The notes under the pieces are model-generated. The model was not told where the DNA came from, did no database searches, and saw nothing but the letters and a program-made list of their open reading frames with translations. From Antilocapra americana (lineage: Eukaryota > Chordata > Mammalia > Artiodactyla > Antilocapridae), in NCBI GenBank assembly GCA_007570785.1, contig ML660777.1:8325166-8389165 (forward strand): 64,000 nucleotides of DNA, read 5' to 3'. Both the position numbers and the translations under genes were made by a program. Shown piece by piece: positions 45,331 to 57,343 of this stretch. Position 1 is the first letter of the stretch, and each line of letters opens with the position of its first letter.

Positions 45331-47764
45331 TTAAGTTTACTTAAGTGTGTCATTGAAGAGATCTAGAGAGACAGTCATCAAAATCTCAAAGGTTATTGAT
45401 GATCTCAAAAGTCATCAAAATCTCAAAATCTCCATAGTATAGTTCTTTATTATATTATTTATATAATAGCAATGTCAACCTTTTTGTAATTTGGAAAAAT
45501 AACTGTTTTAACCATATATTTATCCTGCAGACCATGTTTTCATTTTACAGCAGCTAAATTGATGACATGGTTATATAGGAACATTATTTAAGCCTCACTT
45601 TCCCTTTTTAATAACACGCATTTAAATTTCTAGAAATCCAATCTTTTTTCTCAAGGAATCAAATCAGATTAAATAAAACTGGCACCTAACCAATCATATT
45701 ACATTTCCATGTTACAGTTACAAAATATCTGAGACAAAGAATATTTTCATTAGATTTGACTTAGTGACAGAATCTGGTTAACAGCTTTGCATATATTTCT
45801 TTTTCTTAGTTTAAATATAAGTGCTGCAAAATATAGGATAAAAATGATTCTCTCGTAAATGGGAATGAGCTAAGGTAAAGCAATACCTACAGTCAAAACC
45901 TTACAAGTATTCCAAACCGAAGTAGAATTTCCTTTCTATAATCCTTTACTGATAGGTTTATATATAAGTTTATTAGGTTTATCAATCTTCCTTAACACAC
46001 TTACATACTATAAAACATCTGGTAAGAAAAAACAGAACACAGTATTTGGCTTAATGCTAGTGGAGTCAGGATATATATTTCTTACTATATTAATAACAGA
46101 CACAATTCCACAATACAATAAGTAAAACTATTTCCTCTTAAAAGCAAGGAACTCCCTTCTTGGAAATAAATTACCCTGGTTAGGGCCATCACAGGGCTCC
46201 TGAGAATAGGTAATTCACTTAAAATGAATGGATCCTCAACTGAAGTGAAGGTGCTTCTACTGGCAGATTTTAAACTGCCACTGAGCTTTCTGCCTCGATT
46301 TCCTTATTTAAAAGATGGGCTAATACATATTCTTTCTTTTAAAGCAGGGCTAATAGTATTGTATTAACTGGAAGGTTGTGAACATATTGAATCAGATCCA
46401 AATCTCTTTAAATGGTAAATCTCATTTAAATGTTGAATAATGAATGCTTCAGCATTAAATTTATTCCTCATCTGGTTTTTATTCAATCTAACTTCTCAAC
46501 ATAGTTTGAAATATTCATATGTACCAAGTGGAAATGCCTCCAGTTTTACCACTTTGGTAACATCATTAGATGAGTGTCTCTTGAAATGAATACAAAATAT
46601 TTCAGGGTTGTTGGGGTTTTCTCCCTACTAAAAAAGGACTATATTTGTTGAGGTCTTTGGGTTAGAATGAGCAATTAATTATCTTTTTCAATTATGCAGC
46701 ACTTTTAAAACTGGATATTTTATATTCATCTTTGTTAATTCACTTTTTGTGAGTCATTTGGAACTAGAGCTTTAATGGTTAGTTGTTTTTCCTATTTTTA
46801 ATAACAAGATTTATAATGCACACCTCCTACACAGTACTTGAAAAATGTACACTTCATTGATTTATTATGAGATGTTTTGTGACTTCTTAGATACTCTTTA
46901 ATGCAATTTTATTTTGAATTCTGACTTGAGTTTTAGCATCTTGGAAAGAGAAGCGCTGATTACTGACTTGTATGCATAAGTAGGAGTAAATTAACACCTC
47001 CCTCAGCCCAGTCCAGCCACACAATTCTAACCTCATTTGCTTTCTTTTGAGCTTTGCTTTGGTACATGTATAGTCAGATCGGGTTTTAAATATTTAAATA
47101 TCAGAACGTTAACACTGTGGTCTGTTTCCTCTCTCACTTGGCACTACTTGTTGCATCTAAACCGGTTATGTGCTTTCCCTGAGCGATTGTAAAAAAGACT
47201 CAGGTCCTCAGAATGCTTGGGGGATTTTCTAAGGAGCATTATTGATCTAGACAAATAAATTGTTTCAGTAGAAAAAGACCTTTGTAAGTGTCTCCCTTGT
47301 CTTTACTACATTTTGTTCTACATTCTCTCTATTGACTCTTGCCTACCTTTCATTGGTAAGGACAATTTTAATATTAGCTCTAGCAGTTCATATATTTTAC
47401 TTCCTCTGCTGGGACAAGAGAGTCTGACACATTCCCAAGCCAAATAAGCTGAAATCTAATTATCTGTGTTTTGAACACAGCACCACCATAGTTCCAATCC
47501 TAACTTTCTGAATTATTTTTTAAAAGCTTCTCCTCTCTCTCTCTTTTTCTCCCTCTCTTTCTCTCTTCACTTTTCTCTCTCCCTCCTCTACTGTATAATA
47601 AGGAATACAGTTGTACACTGATGGATCTTTCAGTGCAGAAAGGGAATGAGGGAAGAATCTATGAATTATTGAGTACTAACCACATCTTCCTTAATGATCA
47701 AAAGGCTGGGGTTGATAACCAGAGACTCAATGAACGTGAAAAACAGACAAAGAACCTGGAGCAG
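45331..47764. other. 2.4 kb with few recognisable repeats
   Basis: The longest stretch of the right half where I recognise no transposon. It contains a 17-bp direct duplication (GTCATCAAAATCTCAAA at about 45375 and 45412) and a polypyrimidine tract at 47528-47589. It has no convincing ORF. Candidate for conserved non-coding sequence only by absence of repeats. Confidence 0.4.
47528..47589 (+). repeat. Polypyrimidine (CT-rich) tract
   Basis: About 60 bp almost entirely C and T, dominated by CT repeats. Could adopt unusual DNA structure; otherwise a simple repeat. Confidence 0.9.
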
Positions 47765-47880
47765 AATGAAACTGAGTTCAATCTCAGTCATGCTGCTTAT
47801 CAACCAAATGAACTCAGACAAATTTACTTAAAATCTACAAGTGAGTCTTAGTTACCCTATTAATGAAATGGGAATACCAA
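47765..47880 (+). mobile_element. MIR-like fragment
   Basis: 'gagttcaatctcagtcatgc', 'aactcagacaaatttactta' and 'aatgaaatgggaatacca' follow the middle of MIR. The 76-codon open frame (47621-47851) that overlaps it is considered chance. Confidence 0.55.
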
Positions 47881-47989
47881 ACTTTGCCTTGAATAATTGT
47901 TTTTATCTCACTCATCTTATTCTACATAACTTTTCAATATAGATGTTTCTCAGATAAGATCCCTTTTTACTGTACATCCCAATCTGCTG

Positions 47990-48235
47990 AAAGATATTAC
48001 CCACCCATGTGGTTTCAACTCCATCTTTATGCCAATAGCTCCAATATGTGTATCAATATTCATGACCACTCTTTTGGACTCTGTATTTGAATCAGCCTAC
48101 TCCACACTCCTGAAATTCTTAATCATACCTCAGATTTTAAATTCTGAAACCAAACAGCTGATCTCCTACCTGGCCCCAAAGCGATTTCCTTTTACTATTT
48201 TCCTCAGTGAAGAGCCTATTATACACAGTGAAGTA
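47990..48235. other. Possible ancient L2-like repeat
   Basis: 'atgccaatagctccaatat', 'ctgaaaccaaacagctgatc' and 'tcctacctggccccaaa' recall an old repeat related to those at 28230 and 37985. The 70-codon open frame at 48029-48241 lies within it and is not a gene. Family uncertain. Confidence 0.35.
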
Positions 48236-48597
48236 AGTTAGAGAGATGATTCTCATATATTAGCACACACACACACACATAAATATATATGGAATCTAGA
48301 AAGATGGTACTGATGAATTTATTTGTAAGGCAGCAGTGGAGAAACAAACATAGAGAACAGATTTAAGGACATGGGCAGAGGGAAGGAGAGAGTCAGATAT
48401 ATGGAGAGTGTAACACAGAATCTTACATTACCATATGTAAAATAGATAGCCAATGGGAATTTGCTGTGTGTCTCAGGGAACTCAAACAGGGGCTATGTAT
48501 CAACCTAGCAGGGCTGGATGGGGAGAGAGATGGGAGGGTGGTTCAAAAGGGAGGAGACAAATGTACACCTATCACTGAATCCCCACAGTAAAAAGCT
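48236..48597 (+). mobile_element. Ruminant L1 3' end, left part of a copy split by BovB
   Basis: The segment has 'tatatatggaatctagaaag', 'tacattaccatatgtaaaat', 'agatagccaatgggaatttg' and 'ggatggggagagagatggga', the ruminant L1 3' UTR. It breaks off near 'cacctatcactgaatcc' and resumes at 52511. A short (CA)n run lies at 48268-48281. Confidence 0.85.
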
Positions 48598-48845
48598 ATG
48601 TCACTGAAGATGAACTCCCCAGGTCAGTAGGTGCCCAATTGCTACTGGAGATTAGTGGAGAAATAACTCCAGAAAGAATGAAGAGAATGGAGCCAAACCA
48701 AAAACAACACCCAGTTGTGGATGTGACTTGTGATGGAAATAAAGTGCACTGCTGTAAAGAAAATATTGCATAAGAACCTGGAATGTTAGGTCCATGAATC
48801 AAGGTAAAATAGAAGTGGTCAAACAGGAGGTGGCAACAGTGAATA

Positions 48846-49208
48846 TTGACATTTTTAGGAATCAGTCAACTAAAATGGACTGGAATGGGCAAATTTAATT
48901 CAGATGACCATTATATCTACTACTGTGGGCAAGAATCCCATAGAAGAAATGGAATATCCCTCATAGTCAACAAAAGAATCCGAAATGCAGGACTTGGGTG
49001 CAATCTCAAAAATGACAGAAAGATCTCTGTTCATTTCCAAGGTGAGCCATTCAGTATTAAAGTCATCCAGGTCCATGCCCCAACCAGTAAAGTTGAAAAA
49101 GCTGAAGCTGAACGGTTCTACGAAGCCATACAAGACCTTCTAGTACTAACACCCCAAGATGATGTTCTTTTCATCATAGGAGACTGGAATGCAAAAGTAA
49201 AAAGTTAG
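48846..49208 (+). pseudogene. BovB endonuclease domain remnant
   Basis: A 120-codon open piece covering much of the AP-type endonuclease. It has ...LKWTGMGKFNSDDHYIYYCG... near residues 9-28, ...QVHAPTS... in the middle and the GDWNAKV box at about residues 112-118, then a premature stop. The first motif (WNVRSM-like, about 48778-48800) is in another frame. Longer than the equivalent piece of the copy at 21544, which has an internal deletion here. Confidence 0.9.
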
Positions 49209-49531
49209 GAGATACCTGATAACAGACAAACTTGGCCTCAGAGTACAAAATGAATCAGGACAAAGGCTAATATAATTTTGCAAAGAGAACACACTGGCCA
49301 TAGCAAACACCCTCTTCCAACAACATAGGAGAAGACTCTACACATGGACATCACCAGACTGTCAATACCAAAATAAGGCTGATATATTCTTTGCAGCCAA
49401 AGATGGAAAAGCTCTATACAGTCAGCTAAAACAAGAACAGGAGGAGACCGCAGCTCAGATCATGAACTCCCTTATTGCCAAATTCAGATGTAAATTGAAG
49501 ACAGTAGAGAAAACCACTAGACCATTCAGTT

Positions 49532-50469
49532 CAGTTCAGTTCAGTTGCTCAGTTGTATCCAACTCTTTGCGACCCCATAATCTGCAGCACGCCAGGCCTC
49601 CATGTCCATCACCAACTACAGAATCCACTCAAACCTATGTCCATTGAGTCAGTGATGCCATCCAACCATCTCATCCTGTGTCATCCCCTTCTCCTCTTGC
49701 CTTCAACCTTTCCCAGCATCAGGGTCTTTTCAAATGAGTCAGGTCTTCGCATCAGGTGGCCAAAGTACTGGAGTTTTAGTTTCAACATCAGTCCTTCCAA
49801 TGAATACCCAGGACTGATCTCCTTTAGGATGGACTGGTTGGATTTCCTTGCAGTCCAAGTGACTCTCAAGAGTCATCTACAACATCACAGTTCAAAAGCA
49901 TCAATTCTTTGGTGCTCACGTTTCTTTATAGTCCAACTCTTACATCCATACATGACCCCTGGAAAAACAATAGCCTTGAATAGATGGATCTTTGTTGGCA
50001 AAGTAATGTGTCTGCATTTTAATATGCTGTTTAGGTTGGTCACAGCTTTCTTTCCAAGGATTAAGTGTCCTTTAATTTCATGGCTGCAATCACCATCTGA
50101 TTTTGGGGCCCAGAAAAATAAAGTCAGCTACTGTTTCCACTGTTTCCCCATCTATTTGCATGAAGTCATGTGACTGGATGCCATAATCTTAGTTTTCTGA
50201 ATGTTGAGCTTTGAGCCAACTTTTTCACTCTCCTCTTTCACTTTCTTCTAGAGGTTCTTTAGTTCTTCTTCACTTTCTGTCAGAGGGTGGTGTCATCTGC
50301 ATATCTGAGGTTATTTCTATTTCTCCCAGCAATCTTGATTTCAGCTTGTGCTTCTTCCAGCCCAGTGTTTCTCATGATATATTCTGCATATAATTTAAAT
50401 AAGCAAGGTGACAATATACAGCCTTGACGTTCTCCTTTTCCTATTTCGAACCATTCTGTTGTTCCAGGT
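49532..50469 (-). mobile_element. BovB 3' fragment inserted antisense into BovB, with 10-bp TSD
   Basis: A 0.94 kb 5'-truncated BovB lying antisense within the sense BovB. Its tail (repeated AGTTC) is at the left. Its truncated end is at the right, in the RT region before the YADD box on the minus strand. CCATTCAGTT occurs at 49522-49531 and 50470-50479 and is host BovB sequence, so this is a true insertion. Host homology resumes at once with 'acgacccaaatcaaatc'. Confidence 0.95.
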
Positions 50470-50891
50470 CCATTCAGTTACGACCCAAATCAAATCTCTT
50501 ATGATTATACAGTGGAAGTGACAAATAGATGCAAAGGATTAGATCTGATAGACAGCGTGCCTGAAGAACCATGAATGGAGGTTCATGACATTGTACAGGA
50601 GGCATTGATCAAGATAATCCCCAAGATAAAGAAATATGAAATGGCACAATGGTTATCTGATGAGGCCTTACATTAAAGAAGAGAAGCAAAAGTCAAAGAA
50701 GAAATGGAAATATATACCCATTAGTTACAGAGTTACAAAAAATAGCAAAGAGAGATAAGAAATCCTTCCTTAGTGATCAATGCAAAGAAATAGAGGGAAA
50801 CAATAGAATGGGAAATAGAGAGATCACTTCAAGAAAATTAGAGGTACCAACAGAATATATCATGCAAAGATAGGCACATTAAAGGACAGAA

Positions 50892-51524
50892 ATGGTATGG
50901 ACCAAACAGAGGCAGAAGACACTAAGAGGAAGTAGCAAGAATACACAGAAGAACTATACAAAAAAAGATCTTCATAACCCAGATAACCACAATGGTGTGA
51001 TCACTCACCTAGAGCCAGACATCCTGGAATGTAAAGTCAAGTGGGCCTTAAGGAGTATCACTACAAACAAGTTAGTGGAGGTGGTGGAATTCCAGTTGAA
51101 CTTAATCCTAAAAGATGATGTTCTGCAAGTGCTGCACTCAATATGCCAGCAAATTTTGAAAACTCAGCAGTGGCCACAGGACTCAAAAATATCAGTTTTC
51201 ATTCCAGTCCCAAAGAAGGGCAATGCCATAGAATGCTCAAACTACTGTACAATTGCACTCATTTCACATGATAGTAAAGTAATGCTCAAAATTCTCCAAG
51301 CTAGGATTCAACAGTATGTGAACTGTGAACTTCCAGATGTTCAAACTAGATTTAGAAAAGGCAGAGGAACCAGAGACCAAATTGTCAACATCTGTTGGAT
51401 CATGGAAAAAGTAGAGTGTCCCAGAAAAACATCTATTTCTGCCTTATTGACTATGCCAAAGCCTTTGTGTGGATCATCACAAACTGTGGAAAATTCTGGA
51501 AGAGATAGGAACCAGACCACCTGA
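50892..51524 (+). pseudogene. BovB linker and N-terminal RT remnant
   Basis: A 210-codon open piece with BovB features in order: ...LEPDILECKVKWAL... (about residues 44-57), ...NYCTIALISHDSKVMLKILQ... and ...RFRKGRGTRDQIVNICWIM.... After this a frameshift leaves the frame before RT motif A, which can be read only in the next frame. The region upstream contains other stops. Confidence 0.88.
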
Positions 51525-52510
51525 CCTGCCTCTTGAGAAATCTGTATGCAGGAAACAAGAGTTATAACTGGACATGGAACAACTGGTTCCAAATTAGGAA
51601 AGGAGTATGTCAAGACTATATATTGTAACCCTGTTTATTTAACTTATATACAGAATGCACCATGAGAAAAGCTGGGCTGGAAGAAGCACAAGCTGGAATC
51701 AAGATTGCTGGGAGAAATATCAATAACCTCAGATATGCAGATGATACCACCCTTATGGCAGAAAGCGAAGAACAACTAAAGAGCCTCTTGATGAAAGTGA
51801 GAGAGAAGGTGAAATAGCTGGCTTAAAACTCTACATTCAAAAAATGAAGATCATGGCCTCAAGTCCCATCACTTCATTGAAATAGATGCAGAACAATGGA
51901 AACAGTGACCGACTTTATTTTGGGGGCCTTCATAATCACTTTAGATGGTGACTGCTGCCTTGAATTAAAAGATGCTTGCTCCTTGGTAGAAAAGCTATAA
52001 CAAACCCAGACAACATATTAAAAAGAAGAGACATTACTTTGCTGACAAAGATCTGTCTAGTCAAAGCTATTGTCTTTCCAGTAGTCATGTATAGATATGA
52101 GAGTTGGACTATAAACAAAGGTGAGCACTGAAGACTTGATGCTTTTGAACTGTGGTGTTGGGGAAGACTCTTGAGAGTCCCTTGGACTACAAGGAGATCA
52201 AACAAGTCAATTCTAAAGGAAGTTTGTCCTGAGTATTCATTGGAAGGACTGATGCTGAAGCTGAAGCTGCAATAGTTTGGCCAACTGATGGGAAGAGCCA
52301 ACTCATTGGCAAAGACCCTGATGCTGGGAAAGATTGAACGCAGGAGGAGAAGGAGACAACAGAAGATGAGATGGTTGGATAGCATCACCTACGCAATGGA
52401 CATGAGTTTGAGTAAGCTTCAGGAATTGGTGACAGATAGAGAAGCCTGGTGTGTTGCAGTCCATGGGGTAGCATAGAGTCGGACATGACTGAGTGACTGA
52501 ACTGAACTGA

Positions 52511-52612
52511 TGGCTGTTTCACGTTGATGTTTGACAGAAAACAACAAAATTCTATATAGCGATTATCCGTCAATTAAAAAGTAAATGAATGCAAAAAATA
52601 AATAAATAAATA
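52511..52612 (+). mobile_element. Ruminant L1 3' end, right part of the split copy
   Basis: 'tttcacgttgatgtttgaca', 'gaaaacaacaaaattctat' and 'gattatccgtcaattaaaaa' are the terminal part of the ruminant L1, with an A-rich AAATAAAT tail. It completes the L1 interrupted at 48597. Confidence 0.87.
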
Positions 52613-52729
52613 AAGAATACTGGAGTGTGTTGCCATTCCCTTCTCAAGGGGATCTTACCAAACCAGGGATAAAACTTAGATCTCCTGCTTTGCAGGCAGA
52701 TTCTTTACCATCTAAGCCACCAGGAGACA
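52613..52729 (-). mobile_element. Truncated Bov-tA SINE
   Basis: Only the head half in antisense is present ('ggagtgtgttgccattccct' to 'ctaagccaccaggaga'). It follows directly on the L1 tail. Confidence 0.9.
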
Positions 52730-52849
52730 CAACAGATATTTAATTGCCTTTTTCACACAGCTGAGTACTCCACACTTAGAGCGATCTTCTAAGTTATAAA
52801 TCTGATCACATTACATTCCATCCTAAACCCCAATTGTAATACAGTTATT

Positions 52850-53040
52850 GCATATTGAGTGTTTAAGACATTTTAGGACTTGCCATTAGGACTTAACATA
52901 TATCATCTAATCTTATACATGATGATTAATACTGTTATAATCATTATTACTACTATTTTACTCATTTTACAGAAATGAAAAAGAAGCTTACACGTGGACA
53001 CACATGATTGGAAGAGGCAAGCCATTTATCTCTGGAGTTT
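52850..53040 (-). mobile_element. MIR SINE
   Basis: 'catatatcatctaatcttat', 'tattttactcattttacaga' and 'aatgaaaaagaagcttaca' follow antisense MIR. Confidence 0.65.
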
Positions 53041-53180
53041 ATATTCACAACAGGACACTATACTGCTAACCAATAACATCTGTTCATTCCCGAGAAAAGA
53101 CAAACCTTTTAGTAACAACTCTACATCTTGAATGTTATTATTATGCCTTCCCGCATGTGTTGAGTGAGCTAGTGTCTACT

Positions 53181-53388
53181 GAAGTGAAGTCCCCCACTAG
53201 TGTTCGACTCTTTGTGACCCCATGGACTGTAACCCACCAGGCTCCTCCATCTATGGGATTTTCCAAGCAAGAGTATTGGAGTGGGTTGCCATTTCCTTCT
53301 TCTCCAGGGGATCTTCCCAACCCAGGGATTGAACCCAGGTCTCCTGCATTGCAGGCAGGCACTTTACCATCTGAGCCACCAGGGAAGT
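53181..53388 (-). mobile_element. Bov-tA SINE
   Basis: Complete, well-preserved antisense copy from 'gaagtgaagtcccccactag' to 'catctgagccaccagggaag'. TCTACT on both sides may be a short TSD. Confidence 0.95.
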
Positions 53389-54127
53389 TTCTACTAGATT
53401 ACAAGAATTCATTATTTTCAGGAATATTGTAAGTCTATGGTCATCATTCAAATTTAAATTTTGTGTACTTAAAATTAAGTAAATTTTATTTAAAACAAAT
53501 GTATTGACTACTTGAAATGCATTGCCTTCTAATTATTTTATAATTGGAAGTTACTTGCATCTATTATATCAATATGATTAAAATATAAAGTAATGATAAA
53601 CTACTACACATCACTTCCCAATACTATGTTCAGTAATGTTATGTTGGTAGCATGAAATTGCCCATGGGTGAAGTACTGCGTGCATAAAAATCTGCAACTA
53701 TTAAAAATCAGGGTTTGACTTATTTTTGTGCTCTAGTTTTAAGAAAATGATGGAGAAAATATGAATAATAACAATAAATGTGAAAGTGTTTGGTCACTGT
53801 GGGCATCATTTTGTGACTATCACGATGATTTTGAGGAAATATACTTCCAGTAGTCAAAGCTATTATTCAAATCAGTAAAGAAGTCTTTCATGACACTGAC
53901 AAATCAGTGATATTCTGACAGCATATTTGTTTCGCTTTCATCTTATGCTTTCATGTAAATGAAAGTATCAATCAACATCATGTTGGAATTATGCTATTAT
54001 CATTTGTAACCCCTGCTTTTGGATATACTAGATTGGCAAAAATCAAAAAATATTCTGTGAGAATCAATTATATGGATTTGATTTAATATTATCTATAGAT
54101 TATTTGCTGCACTATGGTGATACATAG
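53389..54127. other. AT-rich unassigned sequence
   Basis: No gene or confident repeat. Confidence 0.45.
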
Positions 54128-54345
54128 TTGGATGCTCATGCTCGCTCAGGAGTATCCAATACAGACCCCATGGACTGTAGTATGCCAGGCTCCTCTGTTC
54201 ATGTACTTTTCCAGGCAAGAACACTGGAATAGTTTGTCATTTCCTTCTGCAGGGAATCTTCCCGAGCCAGGGACTGAACTCATGTCTCTTGCACCTCCTG
54301 CATTGAAGAAGGATTCTTTACCACTGCACCACTTGAATCTACTAT
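54128..54345 (-). mobile_element. Bov-tA/Bov-A SINE, diverged
   Basis: Antisense: 'ccccatggactgtagtatgc', 'ttccaggcaagaacactgga', 'gaatcttcccgagccaggga', then an altered head ('ctttaccactgcaccacttg'). Confidence 0.88.
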
Positions 54346-55604
54346 ATACAAATTTAAATGTTAAGTATATTTCATTTTTACTAATTCTTAAATATTGTTC
54401 AATTAACTAAAGAAATACCCTTCCTTTTACATTTGACAAAATTGATAAATCCTTACTCTAAGTTATTCATGAAGTCATATACTTTGTAAATAATGGAAAA
54501 TCTTATCTTGCCATTTTTTATAGACCACCAGTCTTTATGGATCTTATGAACTTGATAACTATTTTATATGTTCCAACATGTTCTGTAAACTTGACACATA
54601 CTTGTTTCACATTGACCTCAAGTAAGACTTCATTAAAAATAAAAAGGTAAAAAGATGACATATAAGCACAGAAGAAATGAATGACAATTACTGGAGGACA
54701 GCATGTGTTCATTCAACTCAAGTAATGGCAGAGTAACCATATTCACAGTTTCTGAAAAAGTGATTAGACTCTTAAATTGTTGAAATGAAATACTTGTGTA
54801 ACAAATTTTGTTTCAAAGAAACATTTGACAGACTCAAAATATTTTTAAAAATATTGAAATATGGTTTGTACTGAATGGCAGTATCAATAGGTATAATTAC
54901 ATGAGAGAGATATCAGCTCAACTGTGAGAACTTTCCATCAGTTAAACTTGTGTAAGAAAACAAAATGAATTGACCTGATGAATAGGGAGCTACCTAACAC
55001 CACATCTATAGTCAACTAACTGATGGTATACATTGGACAAAGTTGTGTAATAGAAGTGTTCAGAAGGTTGGAGAAGGTTAGACTAGAAACTATCTCCAAG
55101 GCCCCCTTATAGTCTTGAGTTGGTTTTAAAAGTCTGTGTAAACTTTAAGGTATTCATTTCTAAAGGTATTATAAATCTACCTGTGAAAACATGATCATAA
55201 CTGAAGTGTGTGTAAGCCTTTTTAACATTTTGACAAAGTTACTCAGTCATTAGTTTTGTTTTGTATTTGTGCCAAGCAATGCACCTGGCTTCTCAAAAAT
55301 ATCCCAGATGACTAATATAGTATTCTCAAAAGACTGGAAGGATATCAGATCAAATATTATTATCCTGATATAAAAATAGACTTATTGTTATCCTCTAGGA
55401 CTCAACAAAGGACTTGGAAGTTGTCAGTAAATGATACTTGTGTTTTGTTTGAAGTACTTTTCACACTTTTGATTTGATAATCCAGGAGCATGGTATTCTT
55501 GAAATGTTTCACTCTTGGAAATGCTCACATCAAATACTAACTTGAAATTACTGACCACTTGTCTTATTTAGAGCACAGTGAAAGAAAAACCCAGAGGGAA
55601 CTGG
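54346..55604. other. 1.3 kb unassigned sequence
   Basis: No gene or confident repeat. Confidence 0.45.
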
Positions 55605-55822
55605 AAATAAATATGACACACACTGCTATATTTAAAATGGATAGCCTACTGTAAAGCACAGGGAACTCTGCTCGATGTTAATGTGGAAGGAGAGTTTGGG
55701 GAGAATGGATACATGTATATGTATGGCTGAGTCCATTTGCTATCTGCCTGAAATTATCACAACATTGTTAATAGGCTATACTCCAATACAAAATTAAAAG
55801 TTTAATAATAATTTAAAAATAC
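55605..55822 (+). mobile_element. Ruminant L1 3' end
   Basis: 'acacactgctatatttaaaa', 'agcacagggaactctgctcg', 'atggatacatgtatatgtat' and 'ggctatactccaatacaaaa' are typical of a ruminant/cetartiodactyl L1 3' UTR, with an A/T-rich tail. Confidence 0.88.
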
Positions 55823-55902
55823 CAAATGGCATCAAAGAAGGCCTCCCAACAAAAAACATTGAATTGACACCCCTACTCAACCACTCAGGAAAGGTGATAC
55901 AA

Positions 55903-56112
55903 CCAGCCGACTCATTGGAAAACACCCTGACACTGGGAAAGATTAAAGGCAGGAGGAGAAGAGGAGGACAGAGGACAAGATGTTTGGATGGCATCACTGA
56001 CTCAATAGATGTGAGTTTGAACAAGCTCTAGGAGATGGTGAAGGACAGGGAAGCCTGGCATGCATGGGATCTCACAGAGTTGGACACAACTGAGCAACTG
56101 AACAGCAACAAA
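55903..56112 (+). mobile_element. BovB LINE, short 3' end
   Basis: Starts at 'ccgactcattggaaaacacc' and ends 'gttggacacaactgagcaac' with a degenerate tail (CTGAACAGCAACAA). Confidence 0.9.
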
Positions 56113-57207
56113 CCATTAAATTCTAAATGCAGAATTTTATCCATTATAGTTACTAGCACTAAATGAAAAATAAAAATAATAAAAACAAGCACATGAAACT
56201 CAAACACATAGTACAAACATCTCATTGATCACAAGAAAATATTAAAAGGTTGAAATAACATGATCTCAGTGTTGATTAGCAATTAGATTTCATAGTTCTT
56301 AACATCATCTGATTCTAAAGTGGAGGTCATTCTAAACTTTGATTAGTTAGAAGTGGATTCAATTTCAAGTAATGGAAAATATAAGCAACTGTGAGTATAC
56401 AAATAGAGATATATTTTCCTGATATAACAGAATGTCCAGTTGATTGTCTTATTTATCATTACCACCCAAAACTCTTTCTACTTTTCTTTTCTGCATCTTC
56501 AATATATTGGCTTCTCATTCTCATGAGTCATGTCTCATGAACCCAACCAGTCAACCACAAACCTGTTCTCTCACTAAAAACTTTGCTAAAAATTACAAAG
56601 TAAAAAGAAAGCATAAATTCCAGGGAAAGCATGATTTTAGTATTTTCTGTCAGTAATTTTTCTGCAGTAATTTTTCTAGTATCCATGAAAGCATTTTTAT
56701 AGAAAATATAAAAAGAATAAATGAGTATTTTCTATTTAATAGCAGTTGGTTTACATTGCACAGTAGTTCCAGTAAATCATCATTCTTGGGTACAGAATCA
56801 ATATGATTTAGTTCTGGCATGAATCTTATGGGTTATCTGACACAGCCTCTTACTTCATAGATAAAGAAACAGGGATACAGACATCTTAACTGATTTGTTC
56901 AAGATCATGCATGCTACAAGTTGTGGGAAAACAGCAGGCAAGGATTTCTAGCAAGAACATAGTTTTTAGGTACGCATAGAGATCTGTACATAGACACATA
57001 AAAAGACTCCAGTCTAATGGCCAGATTGGAAAGCTTCCAGCATATTGTTATGGTACTGAGATCTATGTGGAAAACATATTCAGAATTTCTTTCATCCAGA
57101 TTCTAACACTAGACTGAGATGTTCTGCATTGAATAATTGAATCCCAGTCTTCACAGGTGGAATTAAGTACTGAAACACAAAATATTTTGGAGACATTTAG
57201 CATTTAT
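56113..57207. other. 1.1 kb mostly unassigned sequence
   Basis: A MIR-like antisense piece may lie at about 56830-56950 ('gataaagaaacagggataca', 'ttgttcaagatcatgcatgc'), too weak to call. A 13-bp direct repeat (GCAGTAATTTTTC-like) lies at about 56650-56680. Confidence 0.4.
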
Positions 57208-57208
57208 C

Positions 57209-57343
57209 ATGGAGAAGGAAATGGCAACCCACTCCAGTATTCCTGCCTGGGGAATCCTGTGGACAGAGGAGCCTGGTGGACTGCTGTCTATAGGGTCACA
57301 CAGAGTTGGACATGACTGGAGCTACTTAGCAGCTGCAGCAGCA
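57209..57343 (+). mobile_element. Bov-A-type SINE lacking the tRNA head, CAG-rich tail
   Basis: Begins at 'catggagaaggaaatggcaa' and ends 'gttggacatgactggagcta' followed by an AGCAGCTGCAGCAGC tail. This looks like a distinct Bov-A subfamily or a truncated Bov-tA. Confidence 0.88.

Larger units (their letters stand above)
48598..52510 (+). mobile_element. Long BovB LINE (about 3 kb) inserted in an L1 and carrying an antisense BovB
   Basis: Sense BovB, 5'-truncated at 'gtcactgaagatgaactcc' near the ORF start region. It covers endonuclease (48846-49208), linker, RT (50892-51524 and 51530-51790) and C-terminal segments, and ends at 52510 with CTGAA tail units. Removing the 938-bp antisense insert leaves about 2.97 kb. 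All domains are present but shredded by stops and small indels. The RT box is readable around 'atatgcagatgataccaccc' (YADDTT). It divides an L1 3' UTR in two. Confidence 0.95.

Noticed and set aside
49553..50173. 206-codon open frame on the plus strand
   Set aside because: Antisense shadow of the inserted minus-strand BovB 3' fragment.
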